The notes: a model not told the origin generated them from the sequence alone. A DNA stretch of 40,517 nucleotides from CAZIRO01 sp964541595 (GCA_964541595.1 CAZIRO010000004.1:1-40517); one strand, 5' to 3'. Positions 17,629-26,238 are shown, counted from the stretch's first letter. Numbers and translations: made by a program.

Positions 17629-18153
17629 TTACCGTCGCGGACGGATCAGGGCAGTGATATTCGGGCCCTCTGCCGTCGGTTCCCGCTCCACAATGGCCAT
17701 ATCCTGAAACTGTGCAATAATCCGACCCAGCATCGCATATCCGATATCCCGGTGCGCTTTTTCACGTCCCTTCAGACGCAGGGTAATCTTGACCTTGTCG
17801 CCATCCCTGAGAAATCGCTCGATCTGCCGGAGCTTCACCTCTAAATCGTTCTGAGAAATGCGCATGGACACCTTTACCTCTTTAAGTTCTCCGGAGCGGT
17901 GCCGTTTCCGCGCTTCGCGTTCTTTCTTTTTCCGCTGATACAACCACTGCTTGTAGTTGAGTAAACGACATACCGGAGGTCGCGCCTGCGGCGCGACTTC
18001 CACGAGGTCCAGCCCCCGGTCTTCCGCAATCTGGAGTGCCTCTCGCAGGGGAAGAATGCCGATCTGTTGTCCGTTTTCGTCGATCAATCGGACTTCCCGC
18101 GCGCGGATCTGGCGATTCACACGATATTGTTCTGCCACACTCCTGCCCTGCAA
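17629..18153 (-). CDS. infC: Translation initiation factor IF-3
   Basis: IF-3 keeps 30S subunits free and checks the start codon. The N-domain (YRVNRQIRAREVRLIDENG...) and the C-domain (KEVKVSMRISQNDLEVKLRQIERFL...) are complete. No ATG lies at the expected start. The TTG chosen has CAGGA seven bases upstream. A GTG five codons further in (VAEQYRVN) is the main alternative. Longer readings run into a repeat element. Rare start codons on infC are known from enterobacteria, where they allow self-control by IF-3. Confidence 0.9.
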   Translation of the reverse strand: MQGRSVAEQYRVNRQIRAREVRLIDENGQQIGILPLREALQIAEDRGLDLVEVAPQARPPVCRLLNYKQWLYQRKKKEREARKRHRSGELKEVKVSMRISQNDLEVKLRQIERFLRDGDKVKITLRLKGREKAHRDIGYAMLGRIIAQFQDMAIVEREPTAEGPNITALIRPRR

Positions 18154-18221
18154 ATATTGGTCCTGGGAAAGTGACAAGATATTAATCCAGCGTGTCCGCG
18201 GTGTCAAGCGGTCCCCCTTTT

Positions 18222-18246
18222 TGGGATCGGGACAGGCAATGGGACA
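18222..18246. repeat. Left end of intergenic TIR element, copy C (one-ended)
   Basis: The 25-bp terminal repeat is intact. About 80 bp of family-like interior may follow, but no right end is recognisable. It lies between the likely infC promoter and the infC start, so it would be part of the infC 5' untranslated region. Confidence 0.75.
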
Positions 18247-18376
18247 TGGAACGGTCCAGGTCGGCAACGGGTTATCGATTTTGCCATGCATGGCATTCCC
18301 CGCTCCCGGACACCTGGAACCTGGGACCAGATACCTGTCCACTGCTCAACTCATCACTTTATTGTACTACTCCCAT

Positions 18377-18405
18377 CGTATATCGCGATCATTTATTATA
18401 TTCAA
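18377..18405 (-). promoter_or_regulatory. Candidate infC promoter in AT-rich spacer
   Basis: On the minus strand there is TTGAAT, 17 bp and TATACG. The surrounding 18350-18480 stretch is very AT-rich and contains other -10-like sequences (for example TACAAT near 18362), so the exact promoter is uncertain. Nothing else is recognised in this spacer. Confidence 0.4.
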
Positions 18406-18476
18406 TATATATATAGTATTTTCATCACAATTTTGAACAGGCGTTGATGGATAAACTGAAACGAAAATGATTTTAC

Positions 18477-18505
18477 TTGATTTACTAAGAAGATCATGGC
18501 ATAAT
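18477..18505 (+). promoter_or_regulatory. Sigma-70 promoter for the amiS-like gene
   Basis: TTGATT, 17 bp and CATAAT give a start near 18512 and a leader of about 107 nt. Confidence 0.7.
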
Positions 18506-18511
18506 GGTAAT

Positions 18512-18618
18512 ACGTGCGGATAGGTCCGGAAATGGCAGGACGCGGCGTGCACTCTTGGCCTTTCAACGGCTCGGGTTTTAACCAACCGTAAACCCTACCC
18601 GTATGATGGAGGCAGGGG
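18512..18618 (+). ncRNA. Leader RNA of the amiS-like gene (candidate regulatory RNA)
   Basis: The leader has GTCC/GGAC pairing in its first half and a hairpin GGGTTT/AAACCC (18573-18578 and 18590-18595) ending some 12 bases before the GGAGG ribosome-binding site. I do not recognise ykkC/guanidine, TPP, SAM, cobalamin or fluoride riboswitch cores. The role is therefore unknown. Ligand sensing linked to urea, amide or ammonium is only a suggestion from the downstream gene. Confidence 0.35.
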
Positions 18619-19155
18619 ATGCTACCCATTACGATCATTTTCTTTCTGACCGGGCTCGCTGTATGGGCCATCGGTCTGTATTTCGTGGGTTTTGGCGCGG
18701 AACCGCAGGCGGAAGGACCGAATCCGCTTGTCAGCGTGGGCTGGATCAGTCTTATCGCCGGTCTGTCCGACTTCGTTCAGGCGTTTTACATCATGGCGGC
18801 CCGTCCGGAACCGCTCGGCGCAAATGGAGGGGTGCTCATCAGTGGACTGGTCATTTTCTACGCCGCGTTCTTCACCCTGTTCGGCATCACTGCGATCAAG
18901 GGACTGGACCTGCGGGTGATCGGTAACATTGCACTCCCCGTGGCGATCGTGCCGCTGTTTTACTGGAAGGTCTTTGCCGGAGGCTGGATGTTTCGTTCGA
19001 TCCTCATCGTGTGGTTGATCGCCTTCCTGGCCGTGTGGCTGACGACGTATGGAAAATTCAGCGCGAAACTGCTCGGCTGGATCCTGGTGTTCACCGCGAT
19101 CTACACGTTCTGGATCCCGCCCATCCTGCTGGTGCTGGGTGCCTCCATTCCGTAG
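18619..19155 (+). CDS. AmiS/UreI-family transporter
   Basis: The 178-residue integral membrane protein has six to seven hydrophobic helices. The AmiS/UreI pattern is visible in LYFVGFGAE, PNPLVSVGWISLIAG and FQAFYIM-like segments (here FVQAFYIMAARP). The family forms proton-gated urea channels (UreI) or takes up short-chain amides (AmiS). No urease or amidase gene is nearby, so the substrate cannot be chosen. GGAGG precedes the ATG. The stop codon is TAG, which shows amber is a normal stop in this genome. Confidence 0.88.
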   Translation: MLPITIIFFLTGLAVWAIGLYFVGFGAEPQAEGPNPLVSVGWISLIAGLSDFVQAFYIMAARPEPLGANGGVLISGLVIFYAAFFTLFGITAIKGLDLRVIGNIALPVAIVPLFYWKVFAGGWMFRSILIVWLIAFLAVWLTTYGKFSAKLLGWILVFTAIYTFWIPPILLVLGASIP

Positions 19156-19176
19156 TCCGTAGGGGGAAAGGCAACT

Positions 19177-19190
19177 GCACCTGCAGGTGC
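19177..19190. repeat. 14-bp perfect palindrome downstream of the amiS-like gene
   Basis: GCACCTGCAGGTGC is a perfect palindrome with partly complementary flanks. It may be part of the transcription end of the amiS-like gene or a protein-binding site. Confidence 0.4.
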
Positions 19191-19208
19191 GGAGTGAGGC
19201 ATCCCTGT

Positions 19209-19245
19209 GGGTCCCACCGGATATATCCGTTCTACGGTGGGACCC
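19209..19245. terminator. Bidirectional hairpin between amiS-like gene and tRNA-Val
   Basis: A perfect 11-bp inverted repeat GGGTCCCACCG/CGGTGGGACCC encloses a 15-base loop. There is no T-tract on either side. The position between convergent transcription units suggests a terminator, but an imperfect one. Confidence 0.5.
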
Positions 19246-19287
19246 CGCGGATACCCCACGTTCATTCCGATACCCGTTGGGGACCAA

Positions 19288-19362
19288 TGGTGGGCGGTGC
19301 AGGATTTGAACCTGCGACCTTCGGCTTGTAAGGCCAACGCTCTACCCCTGAGCTAACCGCCC
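19288..19362 (-). tRNA. tRNA-Val (anticodon TAC)
   Basis: The 75-nt cloverleaf includes an encoded CCA end. The acceptor stem is GGGCGGT/ACCGCCC, the anticodon loop CTTACAA has TAC at 34-36, and the T-arm is GCAGG-TTCAAAT-CCTGC. It lies 34 bases after the FHA gene on the same strand and may be co-transcribed with it. Confidence 0.96.
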
Positions 19363-19396
19363 GATGAAGCCTTGACACAACGTGCGGGGATAGACC

Positions 19397-19984
19397 TTAC
19401 GGTTCCATTTCGGCGAATTCGTCCACCGGTGTGACAATTACCATCAGTACGGTATTGCCCACGCGAAATTCGGCTTGATTTTGCAGATATGCGACCTGAA
19501 CCGGTTTTTCATCCACATACGTTCCGTTGGTACTGTTCATATCCCGCAGCACGATCTGATCTCGATACACCTCGATGACCGCATGCAGCCGGGATGCCTC
19601 CAGGTCCTGGATGACGATGTCCGCATCTTTGCGCCCGATCGTAACCCGCGGTTTGGTGATGGGGAAGATCTTGCCCTCTTCTTCCCCGCGGATGACCGCC
19701 AGGGATATGCGCCGATCGTTCGGCATCTCGAGTTCACGTCCCAGACTCCCGCCCACCAGGGTAGATTCATCCGCATCGTCAGTCGGTGAGGTCGCGCCGG
19801 ATGCTTCCCGCTTATAGGGATTGGGAGATACGACCACTGTGGGAACCTTCCCCGCCAGTTGAGGGTTCTTCACGGAAAATACGGTTTCACATGCGGGACA
19901 CTGAAATTTCACCATGACACGATTGCGGAGTTTGGCTTCATCATAGCGGTATTTCTTTCGACAGGTGGGACATTGAACGATCAT
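19397..19984 (-). CDS. Zinc-ribbon and FHA domain protein
   Basis: The 195-residue protein starts with a zinc ribbon of the MJ0042 type (CPTCRKKYRYDEAKL...CPACETVF). A linker of about 45 residues follows, then a forkhead-associated domain with VTIGRKDADIVI, SRLHAVIEV and DMNSTNGTYVDEKPV. FHA domains bind phosphothreonine peptides. The combination is common in delta-proteobacteria-like genomes, and its partners are unknown. The ATG has GAGGTGAGC upstream. A start nine codons earlier is possible but unsupported. The gene is sandwiched between two tRNA genes on the same strand. Confidence 0.9.
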   Translation of the reverse strand: MIVQCPTCRKKYRYDEAKLRNRVMVKFQCPACETVFSVKNPQLAGKVPTVVVSPNPYKREASGATSPTDDADESTLVGGSLGRELEMPNDRRISLAVIRGEEEGKIFPITKPRVTIGRKDADIVIQDLEASRLHAVIEVYRDQIVLRDMNSTNGTYVDEKPVQVAYLQNQAEFRVGNTVLMVIVTPVDEFAEMEP

Positions 19985-20045
19985 GCTCACCTCAAAGATG
20001 GGTTGCGCCACTCACCCCAGGCAGCTCGCACCGTTCACCTTCCAC

Positions 20046-20122
20046 TGGTCGGGACGAGAGGATTCGAACCTCCGACCCTGGCGTCCCGAACGCCATGCGC
20101 TACCAAGCTGCGCCACGTCCCG
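20046..20122 (-). tRNA. tRNA-Pro (anticodon CGG)
   Basis: The 77-nt cloverleaf has an encoded CCA. The acceptor stem is CGGGACG/CGTCCCG, the anticodon stem TGGCG/CGCCA encloses loop TTCGGGA with CGG, and the T-arm is GGAGG-TTCGAAT-CCTCT (last pair G-T). Confidence 0.96.
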
Positions 20123-20133
20123 ACCCGAATAAT

Positions 20134-20162
20134 ATATTATCCCGGCATGTACGGAATGGCAA
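20134..20162 (-). promoter_or_regulatory. Promoter for tRNA-Pro
   Basis: On the minus strand there is TTGCCA, 17 bp and TAATAT, about 11 bp before the tRNA. The FHA gene and tRNA-Val probably share this transcript. Confidence 0.65.
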
Positions 20163-20174
20163 CTTATCCCACTC

Positions 20175-20357
20175 TGGAATCGGGACAGGCAACAGGACAG
20201 GGGATGCGCCGGATGCGCGGATGGCCCGGTGGCCACCGGGAACAGGTGTCAGGTCCGGGTGTCGGGGGTCGGATGTCCGGTGTCCGTGCATCCTGGTTGA
20301 CGGGTCATCGCGGGGTCTACTGGGACACACCGTGTCCCATTGCCTGTTCCGATTCCA
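20175..20357. repeat. Intergenic TIR element, copy D (complete, 183 bp)
   Basis: The terminal repeats at 20175-20199 and 20333-20357 are near-perfect inverted copies (three differences in 25). The left half (ACAGGGGATGCGCCGGATGC...) matches the reverse complement of the right half of copy G. The middle holds degenerate GGTGTCAGGTCC-like units. No coding sequence is supported. Confidence 0.85.
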
Positions 20358-20687
20358 GCAACTTACCCCACCCGGGATCGGGTCAACCCGAAACCCCTCT
20401 CCTCGGGAATCCGGACGTTGTACTCAATGACGATACACCTCTGTCCCCGATCCCGGACCGCCACCCCCATACATACGCACCGTTCCGGGAACGCAGACGT
20501 GTTCCCGCGGGTGCCCCGCACACGCGACACCCGCACGTCGCACCCGCGCGGAACTCCGTCCCGAACTGTACGGGATTCCGGGCAAATTGCACAGTCCCGC
20601 ACGCTATGGGAGACCGTCAGGTTCGGCATGAAAGTTGTTGACTCCCAGCGAAACGTCCGCGTTTCGAACAGACGGGATGGAGGACCC
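20358..20687. other. Unexplained GC-rich spacer before comM
   Basis: No recognisable gene is present. A minus-strand frame of about 87 codons is open here but has no family features or convincing start. Short inverted repeats (for example TCGGGTCAACCCGA near 20379) and CGACACCCGCACG-like units recall the interiors of the TIR elements. This could be decayed repeat material. No clear promoter for comM was found. Confidence 0.4.
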
Positions 20688-22220
20688 ATGACCATCGTAC
20701 ATTCCGCAACCCTGGTGGGCATTCATGCGCATCCGGTCTCCGTAGAAGTATCCATCCGCAGCGGCAGTTATCCGCGGATGGTCATTGTCGGTCTGCCGGA
20801 CACGGCCGTCAAAGAGAGCAAGGAACGGGTATCGAGTGCGCTCGTGCATCATGCGTTTTTTGTCCCGCATGAGGTCGTGGTCATCAATCTGGCACCCGCG
20901 GATCTGAAAAAAGAGGGCGCCGCATTCGACCTCCCGATCGCTTTGGGCATCCTTGCCGCCGCCGATCTGATCCCGCAACAGGCCTTTGACCGCACGGTCA
21001 TCCTCGGTGAACTCTCTCTCGTGGGAGAAGTTCGTCCATTGCGCGGTATCCTGTCCATCGCGCTGGACATGTACACGGCCGGATTTCGTCGACTGCTCGT
21101 TCCGGCCGCAAACGCGCGAGAGGCCGCTGTGGTGCGGGGCCTTGAGGTTTACGGGATCGAACATCTGCTCCAGGCGTTTTACTTTTTGCGCGGCGAACAG
21201 GCACTACAACCCGCACCACCGGAGGATACGTCCGCGGATGCACCGACACCGGGTGTCGATTTTGCGGACGTCCGGGGACATGCATACGTGAAACGTGCAC
21301 TGGAAGTCGCAGCGGCCGGGGGACACAACGTACTGCTCATCGGACCGCCGGGGTCCGGCAAGACCATGCTGGCCGAGCGTATGCCTTCGATCCTGCCGCC
21401 GTTGACCGAACTGGAAGCGATTGAAGTCACGCGGATTCACAGCGTCGCCGGTCAACTCAACGGTACGGGACTGATTCGTGTACGACCCTTTCGCGCCCCG
21501 CACCATACCATATCTCCGGCCGGACTCGTCGGCGGGGGATCCCATCCCCGTCCCGGGGAAGTCAGTCTCGCACATCACGGGGTTCTCTTTCTGGATGAAC
21601 TTCCGGAATTTGCCCGCAATTGCCTGGAAGTCCTGCGACAACCGATGGAAACCGGTCGGGTCACGATCGCCCGAGCACATATGAGTGCCACTTTTCCCGC
21701 GCGATTCATGCTGCTTGCGGCCATGAATCCCTGTCCATGCGGATTTTACGGGGACCCGGAACGCGCCTGCCGGTGCACACCGGGACGCATTCGCAGATAC
21801 ATGCACCGACTTTCCGGACCGTTGCTGGATCGCATTGATATCCACATCGAAGTTCCCCGCCTGTCCCCCGAAACCATTGATCATGATCCGGACGGCGAAC
21901 CCTCACACCGCATTCGCGAACGCGTGATCCGCGCCCGACAGATCCAGTACCGACGGTTCTCCGCCGACGCTGCGCCGGTGACCATCAACGCCGCCATGGA
22001 TCCCACGCTGATCATGCAGTACTGCACCATGCGGCCGGAGGCCCGGTCGCTACTCCACGCCGCAGCGCGGCAGTGGCAGCTCTCGGGACGGGCGATCCAT
22101 CGCATTACAAAACTGGCCCGTACGATCGCCGATCTCGAGGCGGCAGATCCGATCGAAGCACGTCACATTGCCGAAGCGATCCAGTACCGGTCCCTTGATC
22201 AGCGCCGGAACCTTCCGTAA
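20688..22220 (+). CDS. comM: YifB/ComM-family Mg chelatase-like AAA+ ATPase
   Basis: The 510-residue protein follows the ComM layout. An N-terminal Lon-protease-like S5 fold has VEVSIRSGSYPRMVIVGLPDTAVKES. The AAA+ domain has Walker A LIGPPGSGKTMLAERMPSILPP and Walker B GVLFLDELPEF. The C-terminal part has the cysteine cluster CPCGFYGDPERACRC and RISGPLLDRIDIHIEV-like sequence (here RLSGPLLDRIDIHIEV). ComM is a helicase that promotes branch migration during natural transformation. That role is family knowledge. GGAGG lies four bases before the ATG. A longer in-frame reading through the spacer is rejected. Confidence 0.94.
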   Translation: MTIVHSATLVGIHAHPVSVEVSIRSGSYPRMVIVGLPDTAVKESKERVSSALVHHAFFVPHEVVVINLAPADLKKEGAAFDLPIALGILAAADLIPQQAFDRTVILGELSLVGEVRPLRGILSIALDMYTAGFRRLLVPAANAREAAVVRGLEVYGIEHLLQAFYFLRGEQALQPAPPEDTSADAPTPGVDFADVRGHAYVKRALEVAAAGGHNVLLIGPPGSGKTMLAERMPSILPPLTELEAIEVTRIHSVAGQLNGTGLIRVRPFRAPHHTISPAGLVGGGSHPRPGEVSLAHHGVLFLDELPEFARNCLEVLRQPMETGRVTIARAHMSATFPARFMLLAAMNPCPCGFYGDPERACRCTPGRIRRYMHRLSGPLLDRIDIHIEVPRLSPETIDHDPDGEPSHRIRERVIRARQIQYRRFSADAAPVTINAAMDPTLIMQYCTMRPEARSLLHAAARQWQLSGRAIHRITKLARTIADLEAADPIEARHIAEAIQYRSLDQRRNLP

Positions 22221-22248
22221 CCGTCGCCACTCGATCGGACACACGGGG

Positions 22249-23061
22249 TCATTCGCCGGAGACGTGCAGCACTCCCCCGCGGTGCATCTCCGCATAGAGA
22301 CGCAAATAATTCGTTACCGCCACGGCAACGGCAACGTTCAGACTGTCCATTTCGGCCAGCATGGGGATGTGTGCCCCCGGCAGCAACCGAAAGGGCCGGG
22401 GCAGTGAAGCAGTTTCACCTCCGAAGATCATGACACCGCGTCGGGGCCAGGCAAACTCCCAGACAGGCGTGGACTGACGCGGATGGATGATCATCAGCGG
22501 CATGCCCGTCTGCTGATACCACCGGATGAGATGTGCCGGTGGTACCTCGATCCAGAACGGAATCCGCAGACAGGCGCTCATGCTCGCACGGGTGACTTTT
22601 GGATTATACGGCGACACTGATTTCGGCGACAGGAAGATACCCCGCACGCCCGTTGCCAGTGCCGTACGGAAGATCGTGCCCAGATTCCCGGGATCACGGA
22701 TACGATAAAAATACAGATAAAACCCCTCCGCCGCCGGTGGCCAGGTACGTTGCGGCCGTTGCCGGAATATGGCGAGGAGTCCCGGTGGGGTCTCCACGGT
22801 CGACAATTGCCGCATCTGGGCCGGTGTACATATGCGCACATTGCATGCACGGCGCCCCCGGAGATGTCGCGCCAATGTGTGCCATTCCGGACGGTGGAGC
22901 CACTCGGGCGTGATCACGACGAGCCGGGGCACACTATCGACCGTTGCAAGCGCTTCCCGCACGCCGCGAAATCCTTCAACAACCACAGTGTGATGCACGC
23001 GGAAGCGCTCGATCCACCGGCGCGCACGGCGGAATTCTTCTTCGGTCAACGTGGGATACAT
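22249..23061 (-). CDS. TrmH/SpoU-family RNA 2'-O-methyltransferase
   Basis: The C-terminal 150 residues carry the three SPOUT motifs: RIRDPGNLGTIFRTA, VMIFGGETASL and IPMLAEMDSLNVAVAVAV. The N-terminal part (TVVVEGFRGVREAL) is the substrate-binding domain usual for rRNA or tRNA methyltransferases of this family. The exact target nucleotide cannot be read from the sequence. The start is uncertain: an ATG is used here, but GTG codons 5 and 11 codons upstream would overlap or abut the nadK stop. It ends 28 bases from comM, convergently. Confidence 0.9.
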   Translation of the reverse strand: MYPTLTEEEFRRARRWIERFRVHHTVVVEGFRGVREALATVDSVPRLVVITPEWLHRPEWHTLARHLRGRRACNVRICTPAQMRQLSTVETPPGLLAIFRQRPQRTWPPAAEGFYLYFYRIRDPGNLGTIFRTALATGVRGIFLSPKSVSPYNPKVTRASMSACLRIPFWIEVPPAHLIRWYQQTGMPLMIIHPRQSTPVWEFAWPRRGVMIFGGETASLPRPFRLLPGAHIPMLAEMDSLNVAVAVAVTNYLRLYAEMHRGGVLHVSGE

Positions 23062-23081
23062 CCGGAGTCTGGACACGCCCT

Positions 23082-23972
23082 TTATTCCGACCACTTCAGT
23101 TTCGTGCGTAACATCTGAAAAAACGATCGGTCCGGATTGGCCACAAACGCCAGCGGAGTATCCGCACGCCGGACCCGAACCCGATCCTGAAACACCATGG
23201 GATGTCCCATCTGCCCGTCCATGGTGACCACGGCCTGATGGTCCGGACGGAGCAACGAAACCTCAACGATCACATTGTCCGGGAGCAGGATCGGCCGTTG
23301 TGTCAACGTATGCGGACAGATGGGTGTGAGCAGAATGGTCGGGATTTCCGGGTGCACAATGGAGCCACCGGCAGCGAGTGAATACGCCGTCGATCCGGTC
23401 GGCGTGGCGATAATGAGTCCATCCGCACGATAGTCCGCGAGGAATTCCGTATTCACATGGACCCGCAGATCGATGATACGGGCGAGCATCGCCTGCGTAA
23501 TCACGACGTCATTCAGTGCGGTAAAGCGAGCGAGCGTTTCATCATCGCGAATGATCTCCGCAGTCAGCATACTTCGCAACTGGATCTGGAGTCGTCCATC
23601 GGCGAGCGCCCGCATGAACGTGTCAATCTCCTCCACGGTAAATTCCGTGAGAAAGCCGATACGACCCAGATGAAATCCCATAATTGGCACATCGCGGTCA
23701 TGCGCCATCTGCACGGCCTGCAAAAAGGTCCCATCGCCGCCGAGCACGATCAATGCGTCCACATACTCCACCAGGTGGTCCATGGAAACCCATTCCACCG
23801 ACGCCGCCGTCGGGTCCGAAAGCCACGCGCGGTATTCTTCCGGCATCACCGGGAGACCACCCAACCGTACGAGTCCACGGATCAGACGGATAGCCGTCTC
23901 CCGCGCACGGGCATGATGTCGTTTGACCAGGAACCCGAAGCGACGAAACCGTTCCAGTGACAGTGTTTGCAT
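23082..23972 (-). CDS. nadK: NAD kinase
   Basis: NAD kinase phosphorylates NAD+ to NADP+. The 296-residue protein has the diagnostic GGDGTFLQA at about residue 75, the NE/D-type loop ALNDVVI, and ADGLIIATPTGSTAYSLAAGG. The length is typical. The chosen ATG follows the pentapeptide gene by 25 bases. A much longer reading would overlap that gene and is rejected. The context (ispA-like gene upstream, methyltransferase downstream) resembles the common isoprenoid-nadK neighbourhood. Confidence 0.95.
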   Translation of the reverse strand: MQTLSLERFRRFGFLVKRHHARARETAIRLIRGLVRLGGLPVMPEEYRAWLSDPTAASVEWVSMDHLVEYVDALIVLGGDGTFLQAVQMAHDRDVPIMGFHLGRIGFLTEFTVEEIDTFMRALADGRLQIQLRSMLTAEIIRDDETLARFTALNDVVITQAMLARIIDLRVHVNTEFLADYRADGLIIATPTGSTAYSLAAGGSIVHPEIPTILLTPICPHTLTQRPILLPDNVIVEVSLLRPDHQAVVTMDGQMGHPMVFQDRVRVRRADTPLAFVANPDRSFFQMLRTKLKWSE

Positions 23973-23997
23973 GGCACCCGCATCTCCCGAATGCATG

Positions 23998-25413
23998 TTA
24001 CGACCGCCGTTTGCGTAACAGCATTTCCACTTCCCGACGGCGACGGGCTTCCTGCCGGGAACGGTACGCACCCCACTTTCTCTGTAACACAAACCACCCG
24101 CGTCCGACGAGAAATAGACCCCGCCACCAGAACAACCCCCGGGCACGGGCCCTGCGCAGGTCTGTACCCCACCACCACGCTGGATGGACACGTGCATGCG
24201 TCAGATCCGCATACTGGAAATTGGCCAAAGTCAATCGCGCCTTGCGAAAATCCGCGCCCACCAACTGTGCAAAACGGAAGTCCGCGCGATCGAATCGTCC
24301 TTCCCGCAGGTCCGCAAGGCCCATTCGCGCACGACCGAAATCCGCTTCTCGTGCCTCCGCCCCGACCAGCCGTGCACGCTCGAGACAGGCGCGGCGAAAC
24401 CGCGCACGGACAAGGTATGCGTGGGAAAAGTCCGCGCCGGTGAGATTGGCATCGGAGAAATCCGCTGCACCCCCGTCCGCCTGGGTGAAATCGCAGCCAC
24501 TGAGATCGAGTCCCGTAAATTGACACCGTTCCAGCCGCGCGCCTTTCCAGATACACTGTGCAAACCGTGCCGTATGAAAATCGACACCCGGCCAACTGGA
24601 CTGCGCGAACGTTACCCGCACCCACTGACTCTGCGCAACGTGGACCGACTGCGCGGACACCTTCCGGAAGACGCTTTCCAACCAGCGACTCTCCGTGAGG
24701 TCCGCGCTGTCCAATACGACGTTCTCCAGATTGCACTGCTTTCCGTAGACGAACCGCAGGTTTGCGGTCGTCAGCAGGGCATTCGTTAGCTGCACATGCT
24801 GCCAGCGCGCTCGAAAGAAGTTCGCACGCTGAAGATGGCTCCGCGCCGCCTGGACGTGTTGCCATTCACTCTCCCGCCATATCGAACGGTCCGCGTGTAC
24901 TTCGAGGAAATGCACGTTTTCCAGAGAAGCGCCGGTACAATCCGCATCGATCAGACGAATACGATTCAACTGGGCCTGAAAAAACCGCGCATACCGGAAG
25001 GTGCATGCGGTAAACGCCGCACCGTCCAGCCGGGCGTGGGCAAAATCCACGTGATCAAACCGGCACCCCTGGAATTCCCCGTTGCGCAGATCCGCATGCC
25101 GCAATGAGGCACCGGTCAGATCCACATCCTGCCACTGCGCAAAACTCAAATCGACGTGATCGAGAATGGCATCCGCAAGACGGGCACCCTGGATATGCAC
25201 ACCGTGCAGATCCGCACCGGTAAGGTTGGCCTGGGAGAGGTCTGCTTGTTCCAGATTGGCCCGGCGCAGTACGGCACGTTCCAGATTGAGTCCGCGCAAT
25301 TGCAGTCCCCGCAGATCGGCACCCTGTAAGTCCGGAGTGATCTCCGGGTGTGCCGCTCGCCACGCATTCCAGGTACCGGTGCGAATGTGTTCCACATGGG
25401 TCGGATCGGCCAT
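23998..25413 (-). CDS. Pentapeptide-repeat protein
   Basis: The 471-residue protein is almost entirely A(D/N)LxX pentapeptides, recognisable from about residue 29 (LQGADLRGLQLRGLNLERAV) to 420. The pattern is cleanest at both ends and looser in the middle. A basic, Trp- and Arg-rich tail follows (LFWWRGLFLVGRGWF...RRRREVEMLLRKRR) that may bind membrane or nucleic acid. Such repeats form a right-handed quadrilateral beta-helix. Some family members mimic DNA and protect gyrase, but most have no known role. It starts three bases after the radical SAM gene, so it is part of the same operon. Confidence 0.92.
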   Translation of the reverse strand: MADPTHVEHIRTGTWNAWRAAHPEITPDLQGADLRGLQLRGLNLERAVLRRANLEQADLSQANLTGADLHGVHIQGARLADAILDHVDLSFAQWQDVDLTGASLRHADLRNGEFQGCRFDHVDFAHARLDGAAFTACTFRYARFFQAQLNRIRLIDADCTGASLENVHFLEVHADRSIWRESEWQHVQAARSHLQRANFFRARWQHVQLTNALLTTANLRFVYGKQCNLENVVLDSADLTESRWLESVFRKVSAQSVHVAQSQWVRVTFAQSSWPGVDFHTARFAQCIWKGARLERCQFTGLDLSGCDFTQADGGAADFSDANLTGADFSHAYLVRARFRRACLERARLVGAEAREADFGRARMGLADLREGRFDRADFRFAQLVGADFRKARLTLANFQYADLTHARVHPAWWWGTDLRRARARGLFWWRGLFLVGRGWFVLQRKWGAYRSRQEARRRREVEMLLRKRRS

Positions 25414-25416
25414 GCG

Positions 25417-26238
25417 CTATTCCCCCGTTGATGTAGCCGCTCCCGGCCAGACCACATCCAGAGGGATGTCCGGGAGCTCGGCCGCAATATACTGCACGAC
25501 CGCCTCCATCTCCGTACGTGTCAATGGCCGCACACCCGGATACGCCGGATATCGATCTACCGTATACAACTGAATAGATTTCGGAACCAGGGCCTGCTGA
25601 CGAATCCAGGATGTCCATGCGGCCAGCGCATCGGGACGGATGTTTTTGCCCCTGCCGGCCAGGACCATGACCTGGAGATGAAAATCCCGGAGTTTGCGCA
25701 ATCCTTCGATGAAATGCGTCCACCGAAAACCAAACCGCGGCCGGTCCACCGTGATCAGATCAGCCCCCACCCCGTCCAGTTTTACCGAACGCTCGTCCAA
25801 ACGGTTCACCGCCCGCGCGATGCCATCCACGTGCAGACGCGTCCCGTTGGTCAGGATCCAGGTGCGTGCCCCGGGGAAAAAGCGGTCCCTCGCCTCCAGG
25901 AGGATCGCGATCAATTCCGGTGTGCGCGGATGTAACGTCGGTTCCCCGTTACCGGAGATCGTGATCGCATCCACACGGACGTTGCGTTCCGCCAGTTCCG
26001 CAAACACCCGCATGACTTCACGTGCAAATACGTCCACGCGGACGAAATCCTCCCGTCGCGGAAGCCGTTCCGTACGCCCGAGTTGACAGTACAGACAGTC
26101 GAAATTGCACACCTTGATCCACGGCGCAAACCAGTTGATTCCCAGGGACATCCCCAGTCGGCGTGAACGGACCGGGCCGTACACATACGTGCCGACCAGA
26201 TCGTGTCCCCGCTTCCGAGACAATACCGTTGCAGACAT
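25417..26238 (-). CDS. Radical SAM protein
   Basis: The 273-residue protein has the iron-sulfur/SAM motif VCNFDCLYCQLGRT (CxxxCxxC), an SGNGEPTLHP motif like the SAM-contacting GGE segment, and LTNGT. The pattern resembles the MoaA/NifB-related radical SAM branch with a wybutosine-type GNGEPTLHP. The product is not known. The ATG is preceded by GAGGGAG. The stop is TAG. It follows the prenyl synthase gene by 62 bases and is nearly fused to the pentapeptide gene. Confidence 0.88.
   Translation of the reverse strand: MSATVLSRKRGHDLVGTYVYGPVRSRRLGMSLGINWFAPWIKVCNFDCLYCQLGRTERLPRREDFVRVDVFAREVMRVFAELAERNVRVDAITISGNGEPTLHPRTPELIAILLEARDRFFPGARTWILTNGTRLHVDGIARAVNRLDERSVKLDGVGADLITVDRPRFGFRWTHFIEGLRKLRDFHLQVMVLAGRGKNIRPDALAAWTSWIRQQALVPKSIQLYTVDRYPAYPGVRPLTRTEMEAVVQYIAAELPDIPLDVVWPGAATSTGE

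Noticed and set aside
20363..20722. Minus-strand open frame of up to 119 codons before comM
   Set aside because: No family features and poor start context. It overlaps the comM start, and its sequence resembles repeat-derived GC-rich DNA.
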